Assembly: GCA_964562455.1 (NCBI GenBank)
Contig: CAZLTN010000005.1
Span: 47,953-111,952, forward strand
DNA from: Ravibacter sp964562455
GTDB lineage: Bacteria; Bacteroidota; Bacteroidia; Cytophagales; Spirosomataceae
Reading direction: 5' to 3'
Length of the DNA stretch: 64,000 bases
Below are positions 35,178 to 44,372 of this stretch, piece by piece; within the stretch, counting starts at the first letter, position 1, and every line of letters starts with the position of its first letter. A program made the translations under genes and the position numbers. A model generated the notes under the pieces. That model did no database searches, was not told the DNA's origin, and saw only the letters and a list, made by a program, of their open reading frames with translations.

Positions 35178-36134
35178 TTACCCTTTCCTGGCAATCGCTT
35201 TTTTCGCTGCTTCCACGATATTCCGGGCAGACAGTCCGTATTTGACCATCAACTGATCGGGCGTACCGCTTTCACCGAAGCTGTCGTTAACTGCCACATA
35301 TTCCTGTGGCACGAGCAGGTTCCGCACCAGAACCTGGGCAACACTGTCTCCAAGCCCTCCAAGCCTGTTGTGCTCCTCTGCGGTCACCACAGCCCTTGTC
35401 TTCGCCGCCGATTTCAGGATCGCCTCCTCATCCAGCGGTTTGATGGTATGAATATTGATAATTTCGGCATCGATCCCTTCCGACTCAAGTATCTCCCCGG
35501 CAAGGATCGCTTCCCACACCAGGTGGCCGGTAGCAAAAATGCTCACATCAGCTCCCTCGTTAACCGTCCATGCCTTACCGATTTCAAATTTCTGGTCGGA
35601 AGCAGTAAATACCGGCACCACCGGGCGTCCGAAACGCAGGTATACCGGGCCGTCATAGTCGGCTATTGCGATGGTAGCCGCCTTGGTCTGGTTAAAATCG
35701 CATGGGTTGATCACAGTCATACCGGGAAGCATTTTCATAAGCCCGAGGTCCTCTAGTATCTGGTGGGTAGCCCCGTCCTCTCCAAGCGTAAGGCCTGCAT
35801 GAGAGGCGCAGATTTTTACGTTCTTACCCGAATATGCCACGCTTTGCCTGATCTGGTCATAAACGCGCCCGGTAGCAAAGTTGGCGAAAGTAGAAGCAAA
35901 CGGGATCTTTCCTCCTATTGTCAGGCCGGCTGCTATCCCGATCATATTGGCTTCGGCGATACCGGTCTGGATGAAGCGTTCCGGGTTGTCCTTTATGAAT
36001 GCATCCAACTTTAAAGATGCCACCAGGTCGGCACAAAGAGCGACAACGTTCGGATTGGCCTTGCCCAACTCCTCCATACCCGCGCCAAAACCCGAGCGGG
36101 TATCTTTCTTTTCTGTATATGTATATTTTTTCAT
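35178..36134 (-). CDS. Transketolase, C-terminal subunit
   Basis: 318 residues carrying the pyrimidine-binding and C-terminal domains: TRSGFGAGMEELGKANPNVVALCADLVASL, FIQTGIAEANMIGIAAGL, SHAGLTLGEDGATHQ and VTAEEHNRLGGLG. With the N-terminal subunit just upstream it forms a complete thiamine-diphosphate transketolase of the non-oxidative pentose-phosphate pathway. Two-gene transketolases are known in Bacteroidota and archaea. The gap to the partner is 81 bp. Confidence 0.94.
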   Translation of the reverse strand: MKKYTYTEKKDTRSGFGAGMEELGKANPNVVALCADLVASLKLDAFIKDNPERFIQTGIAEANMIGIAAGLTIGGKIPFASTFANFATGRVYDQIRQSVAYSGKNVKICASHAGLTLGEDGATHQILEDLGLMKMLPGMTVINPCDFNQTKAATIAIADYDGPVYLRFGRPVVPVFTASDQKFEIGKAWTVNEGADVSIFATGHLVWEAILAGEILESEGIDAEIINIHTIKPLDEEAILKSAAKTRAVVTAEEHNRLGGLGDSVAQVLVRNLLVPQEYVAVNDSFGESGTPDQLMVKYGLSARNIVEAAKKAIARKG

Positions 36135-36215
36135 TTCTATCTTCGAAAATACCAGGCTTTGACCGCCTGATTTTTATGATATATTATATAAGACAATAAG
36201 AAAGCGGATACCCGG

Positions 36216-37073
36216 TCAATAATCCCCGAGCGTTTCGGGCAACTGGGCCAGCGCCGCAGCCAGCTGCTCGTCGTTCGGAGCAGCTCCGTGCCACTTGTGG
36301 GTACCCATCATATAGTCCACTCCGTATCCCATTTCAGTGTGAAGGATCACCATCACGGGTTTCTCCTTTCCTGATGCCGCAATAGCTTTATCCAGTCCTT
36401 CAAGCAGAGCCGGGATATCATTGCCCCCCGGCAAATCGACCACCTCCCATCCGAATGCAGTGTATTTAGCACCCAAATCCCTGTTATCCAACACCTTACG
36501 GGTAGGGCCATCGATCTGCTGGCCATTAAAATCTATAAAGGCAATCAGGTTGTCTACCTTGTGATGCGGCGCAAAAGCGGCTGCCTCCCATACCTGTCCC
36601 TCCTGCTGCTCGCCGTCGCCCATCAGTACATATACCTTCGAAGGATCATTATTCAGCTTCTTGGACAATGCCGCCCCTATCGAAACCGACAACCCTTGTC
36701 CGAGCGAACCTGAAGCGATTCTTATGCCCGGTAGCCCTTCATGAGTGGTAGGGTGGCCCTGCAAACGGGAATCCAGCTTCCTGAAAGTTGCCAGCTCTGA
36801 CACATCAAAATAACCGCGGCGCGCCAGCACGCTATACCATACCGGTGAGATGTGCCCGTTGGATAAAAAGAACAGGTCTTCACCTATTCCATCCATGTTG
36901 AATACGGGCTTACCGTCTTCCCCGGCGAGCTTCATCTTATCAAAATACAAGGCTACTAACAAATCTGTACAGCCCAGAGAACCGCCCGGGTGACCTGATT
37001 TGCATCCATGAACCATACGGACTATATCCCGACGGACCTGACTGGCAACATCTTTTAACTGATTGATCTCCAT
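36216..37073 (-). CDS. Transketolase, N-terminal subunit
   Basis: 285 residues with the diphosphate-binding domain: MVHGCKSGHPGGSLGCTDLL, LSNGHISPVWYSVLA, IASGSLGQGLSVSIGAAL and the ThDP motif GDGEQQEGQVWEAAAFA followed by NLIAFIDFNGQQIDG. Lacks the pyrimidine-binding half, which is supplied by the next gene. First gene of the pair; an intergenic 69 bp separates it from bcp. Confidence 0.94.
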   Translation of the reverse strand: MEINQLKDVASQVRRDIVRMVHGCKSGHPGGSLGCTDLLVALYFDKMKLAGEDGKPVFNMDGIGEDLFFLSNGHISPVWYSVLARRGYFDVSELATFRKLDSRLQGHPTTHEGLPGIRIASGSLGQGLSVSIGAALSKKLNNDPSKVYVLMGDGEQQEGQVWEAAAFAPHHKVDNLIAFIDFNGQQIDGPTRKVLDNRDLGAKYTAFGWEVVDLPGGNDIPALLEGLDKAIAASGKEKPVMVILHTEMGYGVDYMMGTHKWHGAAPNDEQLAAALAQLPETLGDY

Positions 37074-37142
37074 TATAAAAAGGTTACTTTTGTTATGCTA
37101 TTCTTAATGATTCAAATACTCATAATAAAACAGCCGGGTATC

Positions 37143-37592
37143 TCAGCCGTTAATCTGGGCGGCATGATCCTTGCTTTTCACTTTTGTGATCACTTCGGCT
37201 ATCCGCCCCTTCCCATCGATCACAAAAGTAGTCCTAAAAACTCCCATAAAGGTATGACCGTACATTTTTTTCTCTCCCCAAACACCATAATCGTTTACCA
37301 TACGATGCTCTGTGTCAGCTAAAAGGGGAAAAGGAAGGTTGTGCTTCGCAATAAACTTCCTGTGAGATTTTTCATCGTCTACACTTACTCCCAACACTTT
37401 ATACCCTTTTGCCAGAAGCTGCTCATAATTGTCTCTCAGGTTACACGCCTGGGTGGTACAGGTTGGGGTACTGTCTTTCGGATAAAAATACAGAACCAGT
37501 TTTGTCCCTTTAAAATCCGATAACTTCACCCAGTTACCGTCCTGGTCCTTTTCTTTAAAAGCGGGCGCTTTTTCGCCTACCGCTGGCATCAT
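37143..37592 (-). CDS. bcp: Thioredoxin-dependent thiol peroxidase (Bcp/PrxQ)
   Basis: 149-residue cytosolic peroxiredoxin reducing hydrogen peroxide and organic hydroperoxides. The peroxidatic Cys45 and resolving Cys50 sit in STPTCTTQACNLRD, the Bcp arrangement with both Cys in one helix. Other signatures: GEKAPAFKEKDQDG and VLYFYPKD. Starts MMPAVGEKA at 37592; the second Met (37589) is equally good. Confidence 0.94.
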   Translation of the reverse strand: MMPAVGEKAPAFKEKDQDGNWVKLSDFKGTKLVLYFYPKDSTPTCTTQACNLRDNYEQLLAKGYKVLGVSVDDEKSHRKFIAKHNLPFPLLADTEHRMVNDYGVWGEKKMYGHTFMGVFRTTFVIDGKGRIAEVITKVKSKDHAAQING

Positions 37593-37631
37593 TTCTATTG
37601 CTATTTAATGAAACAATCAACTCCCTGCCGC

Positions 37632-39575
37632 TTACCGGCGGGTCCGGGATCTGGAGCGTACCGGCTCCGCTATTTTTGCTTTTACCGTTTTTATGTTCCC
37701 TGCCCTGTCGGTCACTTCCAGCTCCAGCTCACCCTCAAACGGAACAGATTCATCCGCCTTCTCCGACCAGATATAATTACTCTTGTACTCATAATTCATC
37801 AGTACCCACTCCCCGTTAACCCTCGCTCTGAAAGAGGAAATCCCCGACAGGTCATCATCTATACGTGCACGGATCCGGTTGGGGCTACTTTCCAGTATCC
37901 TGGCTACCGGGGGAACAGAATCGATGCGGGGATAGAAGGTCCCGAGTTCACGGGTGCTGAATTTTATCCCGCCTGATTCATCCCACTCTCCGCCGATAAA
38001 TATATCCCTTCCTTTTACCAGACGATAAATATGCGTTTTCCCTCTAAGCTCATTCTCCACGACAGGTCTGTAGCTGACTTCGATCGAACCGCGCAGAGGA
38101 TCTGTAAAATCATTGATCTGAAGCGTATTACCTATGCGATATACCTGCAGATAGAGTGTATCAAACACGCTTTTTTCCCCGAACTTAACAGTTGCTTCCC
38201 GCCCTTCGTATACCTGGGTACGGCCGGGTGTTATCTTATCCGAAAAATAAAGTTTTCTGCCCGTCGCCCCGAAAGCGACCGAATCAGGAAGCAGGCTACT
38301 TAGGTCCGAAAGGAAAACATAGTGGTCTCCTTCGGTATAGGCAGGTGCCCAAGGGTAGCTCCTGCCTTGCGAAAAAAGTGCCCCGGCCCTTTCCGGAGAT
38401 TTAACTTTGAGCATTTCCCCTGATACCTCCGTATGAAGCGCGGGTGAAGCACTTTTGCGGGCCTGCACTTCCGTTGCCGGGCCGGGTGTTTCCCCTTTTA
38501 TGACAAACTTCAGTTCGCTCCAATTCTCGAACGAATCAAAAATCCTGATAGCCAGCGAATGGACAAGCGTATCGTTTATGATAAGCTTGCCCCTATTCTC
38601 GTCCGTTTTATAAATATTAAGCGTATTTCCAGCAGGATTGTAGCATTTATAGTACCGCTCTCCGTCATCCACACGTGCTTTATAGTTAATCAGGTAATTA
38701 TAGTCCCTGGCCACGTCAACCGGAAATTTCTCCATATTGAATGCAAAAATTTCCTGTCCGTCGAGCCTCACTTCTATGCAATTGAGCCCATAGTTAAATC
38801 CGGCGCCGTCCATCCTGTCGAAAGCCTGCAGCTCCAGGCCGAGCGATCCGGAAGCCCTGATCGTGTCTTTTATAAACACTTCCGGGCCGCTCTTTTGGGA
38901 TGCCGGCATAAACACCTGCCTGTCGATCCTGCCGTTTACCCGGCTGTCGATGTTAAGCGGGGCTAAAGCTATGCTCACAAACCGCGGCGGCGTGGCGTCT
39001 TTGATTTCGGGAAAATTAAAGAAAAGCGGGTTCAGGCAGTTATCCCGGGAGTCCCTTATTTCAAAATGAAGATGCGGTCCCTCCGATGAGCCCGTATTCC
39101 CGGAAATAGCAACCAACTGGCCCTTTTTTACCTGGAAACGCCCTGCATCGGGGGTCAGGCCGACTTCGAAGGACTGATTCCTGTATTGCTCCTGCCGGAC
39201 ATAATCACCTATTTCTTTATTGAACTCTTTCAGGTGCGCATAAACCGTCGTCATCCCGTTCGGATGACTGATATAAAGCACCTTACCATATCCCGACCGG
39301 TGTACGGCGATCCTCGAAATATAGCCGTCGGCGGCGGCGGTGACCGGCAGACCTTCTTTCTGCTGCGTACGCACGTCGATACCGGCATGAAAGTGATTGG
39401 AACGGAGATCCCCCAGCGCTCCTGATAAAGTATTGGGCTTTCCCGGGTATACCGGAAGGGCGAAATACCCTTTAGGGTAGCTTCCTTTCTGAGAAAAGGC
39501 TTCCTGCGAAAAGAGCAAGCCTGAAAACAACAAAATAACAAAATGCGTGCCGATGCCCGCCGGAAACCTGCTCAT
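37632..39575 (-). CDS. M23 family zinc metallopeptidase with large C-terminal region
   Basis: 647-residue exported endopeptidase. A signal peptide (FVILLFSGLLFSQEAFSQ) leads into a full LytM domain with all ligands: His63 and Asp67 in NHFHAGIDVR, His114 in VYAHLKEF, His168 and His170 in GPHLHFEIR. About 400 further residues of beta-rich sequence follow, with Ig-like segments such as RIRARIDDDLSGISSFRARVNGEWV. Expected to cut peptidoglycan cross-links. It contrasts with the EnvC-like protein, where the zinc site is lost. Stops next to the start region of the FAH gene. Confidence 0.92.
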   Translation of the reverse strand: MSRFPAGIGTHFVILLFSGLLFSQEAFSQKGSYPKGYFALPVYPGKPNTLSGALGDLRSNHFHAGIDVRTQQKEGLPVTAAADGYISRIAVHRSGYGKVLYISHPNGMTTVYAHLKEFNKEIGDYVRQEQYRNQSFEVGLTPDAGRFQVKKGQLVAISGNTGSSEGPHLHFEIRDSRDNCLNPLFFNFPEIKDATPPRFVSIALAPLNIDSRVNGRIDRQVFMPASQKSGPEVFIKDTIRASGSLGLELQAFDRMDGAGFNYGLNCIEVRLDGQEIFAFNMEKFPVDVARDYNYLINYKARVDDGERYYKCYNPAGNTLNIYKTDENRGKLIINDTLVHSLAIRIFDSFENWSELKFVIKGETPGPATEVQARKSASPALHTEVSGEMLKVKSPERAGALFSQGRSYPWAPAYTEGDHYVFLSDLSSLLPDSVAFGATGRKLYFSDKITPGRTQVYEGREATVKFGEKSVFDTLYLQVYRIGNTLQINDFTDPLRGSIEVSYRPVVENELRGKTHIYRLVKGRDIFIGGEWDESGGIKFSTRELGTFYPRIDSVPPVARILESSPNRIRARIDDDLSGISSFRARVNGEWVLMNYEYKSNYIWSEKADESVPFEGELELEVTDRAGNIKTVKAKIAEPVRSRSRTRR

Positions 39576-40187
39576 TTACCTTACTCTCAACCTTAACATT
39601 TCGTTCCCTTCCAGCTTTCCTACCAGCAAATCCCCCTCTTTTACGGCGGCAACCCCTTTGGGAGTACCTGTAAAAATCAGGTCTCCTGTCTTCAATGTAA
39701 AATACCGCGATACAAACGAAATCAGGTAATCGATACTGTAAAGCATCATCGACGTATTCCCGTCCTGCCGTGTTTCTCCGTTTACTTCCAGTGAAAAACT
39801 TAATTTCTGAAGATCCCCGAATCGGGCTTTAGGAACAAAATCCGAGACCGGGGCCGATCCGTTAAAACCCTTGGCCAATTCCCAGGGCAAGCCCTTTGAT
39901 TTAAGCTGCGACTGGAGATCTCTCGCAGTAAAATCGATCCCCAATCCTATTTCATCATAATACCGGTGGGCAAATTTCTCTTCTATATACTTTCCCATAC
40001 GGCTGATCTTCACCACAACTTCTATTTCGTGATGCACGTCGGCAGAGAAATCAGGGAGATAAAAATCCTCGCCCGGTCTCAATAAAGCCGAATCGGGCTT
40101 CATGAAAATTACCGGGGCATCCGGACGGTCATTTTTCAGTTCTTCAATATGATCCGCGTAGTTGCGGCCTACACAAATTATCTTCAA
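39576..40187 (-). CDS. Fumarylacetoacetate hydrolase-family enzyme
   Basis: 203-residue small FAH-fold protein. Metal ligand and substrate-site motifs: IICVGRNYADHIEEL, VIFMKPDSALL, VHHEIEVVVKIS (Glu pair), GIDFTARDLQ and GDLIFTGTPKGV. This short form includes acylpyruvases and oxaloacetate decarboxylases (FAHD1-like) and fumarylpyruvate hydrolases. The precise substrate is unknown. Directly upstream of the M23 gene, with no gap, so they share a transcript. Confidence 0.9.
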   Translation of the reverse strand: MKIICVGRNYADHIEELKNDRPDAPVIFMKPDSALLRPGEDFYLPDFSADVHHEIEVVVKISRMGKYIEEKFAHRYYDEIGLGIDFTARDLQSQLKSKGLPWELAKGFNGSAPVSDFVPKARFGDLQKLSFSLEVNGETRQDGNTSMMLYSIDYLISFVSRYFTLKTGDLIFTGTPKGVAAVKEGDLLVGKLEGNEMLRLRVR

Positions 40188-40362
40188 CGAATATGATGAG
40201 TCTGGGTGAAAACTGTCAGCAAAACTAAGTTAATGTTATTGCTTTATGAAAAAAAAGCGCTCATTTTAACAATTGATCGCAATTTTTCTGGCTAAAGTCG
40301 TTTTCTTTATAACATCATTAGCCAAGGTAACCGTTGTCAGGTTTAACAGACAGGAATTGTTC

Positions 40363-41073
40363 ATGAAAAGTTTTATTACATCCAGGCTCTCTATACTTCT
40401 GGTTCTGTCACTTACTGCCTGCGAGGTATTCAAAACCACACCCAGATCGTCACCCGACTACCGGGGGCCGGGCAGCTCCAACAAAAACCGGACCACCTAC
40501 CAGAAGAACACCGGGAATGCGCGCGCCAACGGCAGGCCGGCTTCGCAAAACAGGTCAACTAATCGCCAGACAGGTTCATCCGCACGTTCTGCCGCCAATA
40601 AACCGACGTCGGGGTCGGGCCGCCCATCCGCGCCGGCTGCCAAAAAAGAACTTGCACCGCGTCCCGCCGGAGCTTATACATCAAACGTACCGGAAGTTGT
40701 CAATATCGCCAGGACATACACCGGTACTCCCTACCGCTCCGGTGGAAATGATAAGGAAGGAATCGATTGTTCCGGGCTCATTTGCCGCGTATACACCGAA
40801 ATGGGTGTGAAAGTACCCAGGATTTCCTGGCAGCAGTCGGAATTCGGCAGGGAAATCGAGCAGATAAAAGATATCCGGCCGGGAGACTGGATTTTTTTCG
40901 TACCCGAAGGAGGTAAAGAAGGTTACGTTTCACATTCAGGAATTGTAACCGAAGTACGTGGAGAGCAGGACATCCTGTTTATTCACGCGTCTTCCTCGCG
41001 GGGAGTGGTGGAAGACAATCTCTTTTCGAATTATTTCCGCAACCGGTTCGTGAAGGCAATGAGGCCGTTTTAG
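40363..41073 (+). CDS. NlpC/P60 (C40) peptidoglycan hydrolase, lipoprotein
   Basis: 236 residues from ATG 40363 (AGGA upstream); the frame opens at 40273 but the internal start gives a clean lipoprotein signal ILLVLSLTAC with lipid Cys20. A Ser/Arg/Asn-rich linker (about 25-105) leads to the C40 domain: catalytic Cys136 in GIDCSGLICRVY, His191 in VSHSGIV, His208 in FIHASS. Cuts D-Glu-diamino acid stem-peptide bonds. A degenerate copy of its last codons lies about 650 bp downstream, beyond dinB. Confidence 0.92.
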   Translation: MKSFITSRLSILLVLSLTACEVFKTTPRSSPDYRGPGSSNKNRTTYQKNTGNARANGRPASQNRSTNRQTGSSARSAANKPTSGSGRPSAPAAKKELAPRPAGAYTSNVPEVVNIARTYTGTPYRSGGNDKEGIDCSGLICRVYTEMGVKVPRISWQQSEFGREIEQIKDIRPGDWIFFVPEGGKEGYVSHSGIVTEVRGEQDILFIHASSSRGVVEDNLFSNYFRNRFVKAMRPF

Positions 41074-41094
41074 ATAGCAGAAATACCAGATAAA

Positions 41095-41586
41095 ATGAAA
41101 TATACCGCTTCGGATGGATTCCCATATTACATTGAATTTTTGGGAACAAAAGACTACCTGCAACTTTTTTCCTCACAAGAAAACTTCATATTTTTTGAAA
41201 CAATCGGTGAGGAAAAAGCGACGCATCGTTATGCACCAGACAAATGGAGTATCAAGCAAATCATTGGACATATAACCGACCACGAAAGAATTATGACTTA
41301 TCGTGCTCTGAGGTTTAGCAGGAAAGATACATCGCAACTTGCAGGCTACGACCAGGACCTGCTGGTCGAAAACAGCCGTTTTGATGAATTAAGTTTAAAT
41401 CAACTGATAGAAGACCTTAAAAACGTAAGAAAATCAACTCTCAGCTTTATTAATACATTATCTGAACAACAACTGAAGCTAAAGGGATTTGCGTGGAAGT
41501 TTGAAATGACCGTTGAAGACTTTCTTAAAGCGACAATAGGGCACGAATTACATCATATTAACGTCATTAAAGAGAAGTATTTATAA
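41095..41586 (+). CDS. DinB-family protein
   Basis: 163-residue DinB/YfiT-like four-helix protein. Metal-ligand histidines fit the family: KWSIKQIIGHITDHERIMTYRALR and GHELHHINVIKEKYL at the C-terminus. These proteins are putative thiol-linked transferases with unknown substrates. The gene is AT-richer than its neighbours and lies between the NlpC/P60 gene and a decayed copy of that gene's 3' end, suggesting later insertion. Confidence 0.9.
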   Translation: MKYTASDGFPYYIEFLGTKDYLQLFSSQENFIFFETIGEEKATHRYAPDKWSIKQIIGHITDHERIMTYRALRFSRKDTSQLAGYDQDLLVENSRFDELSLNQLIEDLKNVRKSTLSFINTLSEQQLKLKGFAWKFEMTVEDFLKATIGHELHHINVIKEKYL

Positions 41587-41683
41587 AAACCAGGGTTTAA
41601 CGTAAGGCTATAGCAGGACCGTACGATAATACAACCTGATGCAAAGGAACTCGCCTCTCACTGAAAGGGAGAACCTACGCCGG

Positions 41684-41731
41684 GGATAAACCTGCTTCCC
41701 GAACCGGTTTATCAAGGTGGTGAGGCCGTTT
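41684..41731 (+). pseudogene. Degenerate copy of the NlpC/P60 gene 3' end
   Basis: The stretch GAACCGGTTTATCAAGG followed by TGAGGCCGTTT (41701-41731) resembles 41040-41070, the end of the C40 gene: about 24 of 31 bases match, and translation in frame gives NRFIKVVRPF against NRFVKAMRPF. The remaining upstream sequence is too decayed to align by eye. Probably a remnant of a tandem duplicate. The rest of the 259-bp gap before the NRPS-like gene shows nothing. Confidence 0.4.
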
Positions 41732-41845
41732 ATCCAAATAATAAAAAGTAGCCTCTCCCGGCCCTTTTTATAGCTTCCTATCACTTTTCCGAATCTTTTT
41801 TTTTGTAAAATCGCAATCTAATCCGATACCTTTTAATTATCAGGC

Positions 41846-44356
41846 ATGGCTGCGCATTTTAATTCGGTCTGGAAAGACGTCGTTTCCAGGTACGGCCAAA
41901 AAATTGCCCTGTCCGACGGGGTAAGGCGACTGACTTTTGAGCAGCTTGATTTATCGGCGAAGCAGGTGGCGGCCTGGCTGAATGGAAAAAATGTAACCGG
42001 CCGTTGTGTGCTTATTCTCCTTGACGATCCGGCCGACAGCATTATCAGCATGCTGGGCATCCTTCTTTCGGACAACTATTACTTTTATCTCCAGAGAGGT
42101 ACAGCGGAGAAATCACTCCGGGAATTCCTACCCTATATAGATGTGGGTGCAACAGTTAAGATTGCCGGCTTTGCAACCGGTATCTCTGTCCCTGAACTTG
42201 TTTGGGGCGAGCAACAGGAAATCCCCGACCTCAATGCTTTTCCCGGATCGAACGCTTCCCCGTATTTTGCCGTATTTTCCACTTCCGGCAGCACCGGCAA
42301 TCCCAAGCTGGTAAGACACAGGACCGACTTCATTCTCAGCGAAAGCCGCCAGAGCATTGACATTATGCAGATTACCGCCGACGACCGGCGAGACTATGGA
42401 GGCTCGCTGATGTTCAGCGCCAGCCTGGGGGCCATTTACCCCACCCTTCTTGCCGGGGCAGAGCTCGTTCTGCATTCCGTAATGCGGAACGATACACTGA
42501 GCCTCCCAGCATATTGGCGGGAAGCCGGCATTACGTTGACCTCCATCCCGGTAAGTGTGCTCCGTACACTGGCCAAATCGGATCTACCGCTCCGGAACCT
42601 TGAGAAGCTGAGGCTTATCATCGTAACCGCCGAAGCCGCTTCGGCCGGGGATATGGCGCTTTTTTCTGCCCGTCTGCCTTCCCATGTAGTTCTTATGAAC
42701 GGGTATGCCACCACAGAAACAAGGGGGATCAGCATCCTGGCGCATCGCCTTACAGATACGGATACCACTGAGCTCAATACCGTAGGCAGGCCAGTAGCCG
42801 GGAAATCAGTATACATTCTGGATAGGCGGGGAGAAATGCTACCGGCAGGACAGTCCGGGGAAATTGTCGTCGAAGCGCCGGGATTACCTTGTGAGTACCT
42901 GAATGATCCCGTCTCAACCCGGAATTCTTTCTTTCTCTCTCCCACTGGTGTCCAGTGTTTCCGAACCGGCGATACAGGCTATTTAAACGACTGCGGCTAC
43001 CTCGTGCTGGAAGGCCGCAAAGATGCTGTGATCAAGATCAATGGCATCAAAGTCAACCTCGCAGACATAGAGAAACTCCTCATTCAGTACCCCGGGATTA
43101 AAGAGGCTGCGGTCGTCGTCAACAAAGACTCCGACCGTATAAGCGCCTTTTATTCGGCAGCCGAAAGTATTCGCATTCCTTTACTTCGCAACTGGATAAC
43201 AGAAGCGCTTTCTCCGCTGCATGTCCCTGCCAAATGGACGCAGATGGAAGCCCTGCCCAAAACCGTAACAGGCAAAATTGACCGGGTAAAGCTGAAAGCG
43301 GAATCAGCAATGCAAAAAGATACGACTTCTCCGCCAGGCGGAAATACCAACTCCGGCGATCTTGTTGAACTCATCCGGCAGGTCTGGAAAAAAGAGCTGG
43401 AGCTTAGCGAAGAAATCGGTATCGATGACGACTTTTTTACAGATTTAGGCGGGAATTCGCTCCTGGCGGCCGTATGCATCCATGAAATAGAGGAACTCAC
43501 CGGGCTGAACCTCCCTTTAGGAGCGGGCAATACCTACAGCACCCCGGCTTTGCTCGCAGGATTTATAAGGGGAATACATGGCAGGACCGCTCACTGCGTA
43601 CCGGTAGGCGATTTCTATCCGGGACGTCCGTCACTATACTTTATACCGCCTTACCCCGGCGACCGCCGTACCTATCGACACCTGGAAACACGCCTGGCCG
43701 GCACATATAACCTGTTTTTTTTATTCTATAATCCTATCGATCCTTCCGGTAAAATAATCCCGCTCTCAGTACTGACGGACGCACTGGCCGACGAGGTGTC
43801 GGGCACGGAACAGATCCACCTGTTCGGATTTTCGTTCGGCGGGATATTGGCCTACCTGCTGGCTATGAAGCTCGAAGAACGCAGCAAAACAGTAAGCTAC
43901 CTGGAACTGCTCGACACCCCACTTTATAATAAGCTGACAGGCATCGAAAGAGCGTATAATCTTTCTATACGGACCTTGCGGAAAGTCAGGCAGTTTGTGC
44001 AGGCTCCCACCGTTTCATGGAACAAATACATACGTAATTTCGGGAGCGCCTACAAAACCTATCGTGAGAATTTCACGCACGAAAAGCACAAGGAAGATCC
44101 CTCCCATCCTTCACAGGTAATATGGCACTACAGCCAGACTTTTCCGGCTTATAAGCCCTTAAGCGCCGCTATCGTATTGTTTACTGCAAGCGAACGGGGA
44201 GGTGATTACCTGTTCAGGCAGGATTTCTCGTGGCAGCGCTATACGCGTAAAAACCTGCATAAGACCGCTCTTAAAGGCTGGCATGTCGAGTTGCTCGCAA
44301 GCGAAGAAAACCTGGATGCTATCCGGGACACCATGCTGAAGCTGTCGCGGGGCTGA
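41846..44356 (+). CDS. Single-module NRPS-like enzyme: adenylation-thiolation-thioesterase
   Basis: 836 residues with no condensation domain. Adenylation (about 10-485): core motifs STSGSTGNPK (146-155), GYATTETRG (287-294), FRTGDTGYL (372-380), GRKDAVIKINGIKV (390-403) and PKTVTGKIDR with catalytic Lys477. Thiolation: DDFFTDLGGNSLLAA, phosphopantetheine Ser538. Thioesterase (about 595-835): GFSFGG with Ser663, Asp690 in LELLDTPLY and a His near the C-terminus (GWHVEL). A-T-TE tridomains make dimerised aryl-pyruvate products (atromentin, ralfuranone type) or activate and release one acid; the substrate is not readable. No other biosynthetic or PPTase gene is adjacent. Confidence 0.88.
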   Translation: MAAHFNSVWKDVVSRYGQKIALSDGVRRLTFEQLDLSAKQVAAWLNGKNVTGRCVLILLDDPADSIISMLGILLSDNYYFYLQRGTAEKSLREFLPYIDVGATVKIAGFATGISVPELVWGEQQEIPDLNAFPGSNASPYFAVFSTSGSTGNPKLVRHRTDFILSESRQSIDIMQITADDRRDYGGSLMFSASLGAIYPTLLAGAELVLHSVMRNDTLSLPAYWREAGITLTSIPVSVLRTLAKSDLPLRNLEKLRLIIVTAEAASAGDMALFSARLPSHVVLMNGYATTETRGISILAHRLTDTDTTELNTVGRPVAGKSVYILDRRGEMLPAGQSGEIVVEAPGLPCEYLNDPVSTRNSFFLSPTGVQCFRTGDTGYLNDCGYLVLEGRKDAVIKINGIKVNLADIEKLLIQYPGIKEAAVVVNKDSDRISAFYSAAESIRIPLLRNWITEALSPLHVPAKWTQMEALPKTVTGKIDRVKLKAESAMQKDTTSPPGGNTNSGDLVELIRQVWKKELELSEEIGIDDDFFTDLGGNSLLAAVCIHEIEELTGLNLPLGAGNTYSTPALLAGFIRGIHGRTAHCVPVGDFYPGRPSLYFIPPYPGDRRTYRHLETRLAGTYNLFFLFYNPIDPSGKIIPLSVLTDALADEVSGTEQIHLFGFSFGGILAYLLAMKLEERSKTVSYLELLDTPLYNKLTGIERAYNLSIRTLRKVRQFVQAPTVSWNKYIRNFGSAYKTYRENFTHEKHKEDPSHPSQVIWHYSQTFPAYKPLSAAIVLFTASERGGDYLFRQDFSWQRYTRKNLHKTALKGWHVELLASEENLDAIRDTMLKLSRG

Positions 44357-44372
44357 CGCAGCCCGGGAACTT

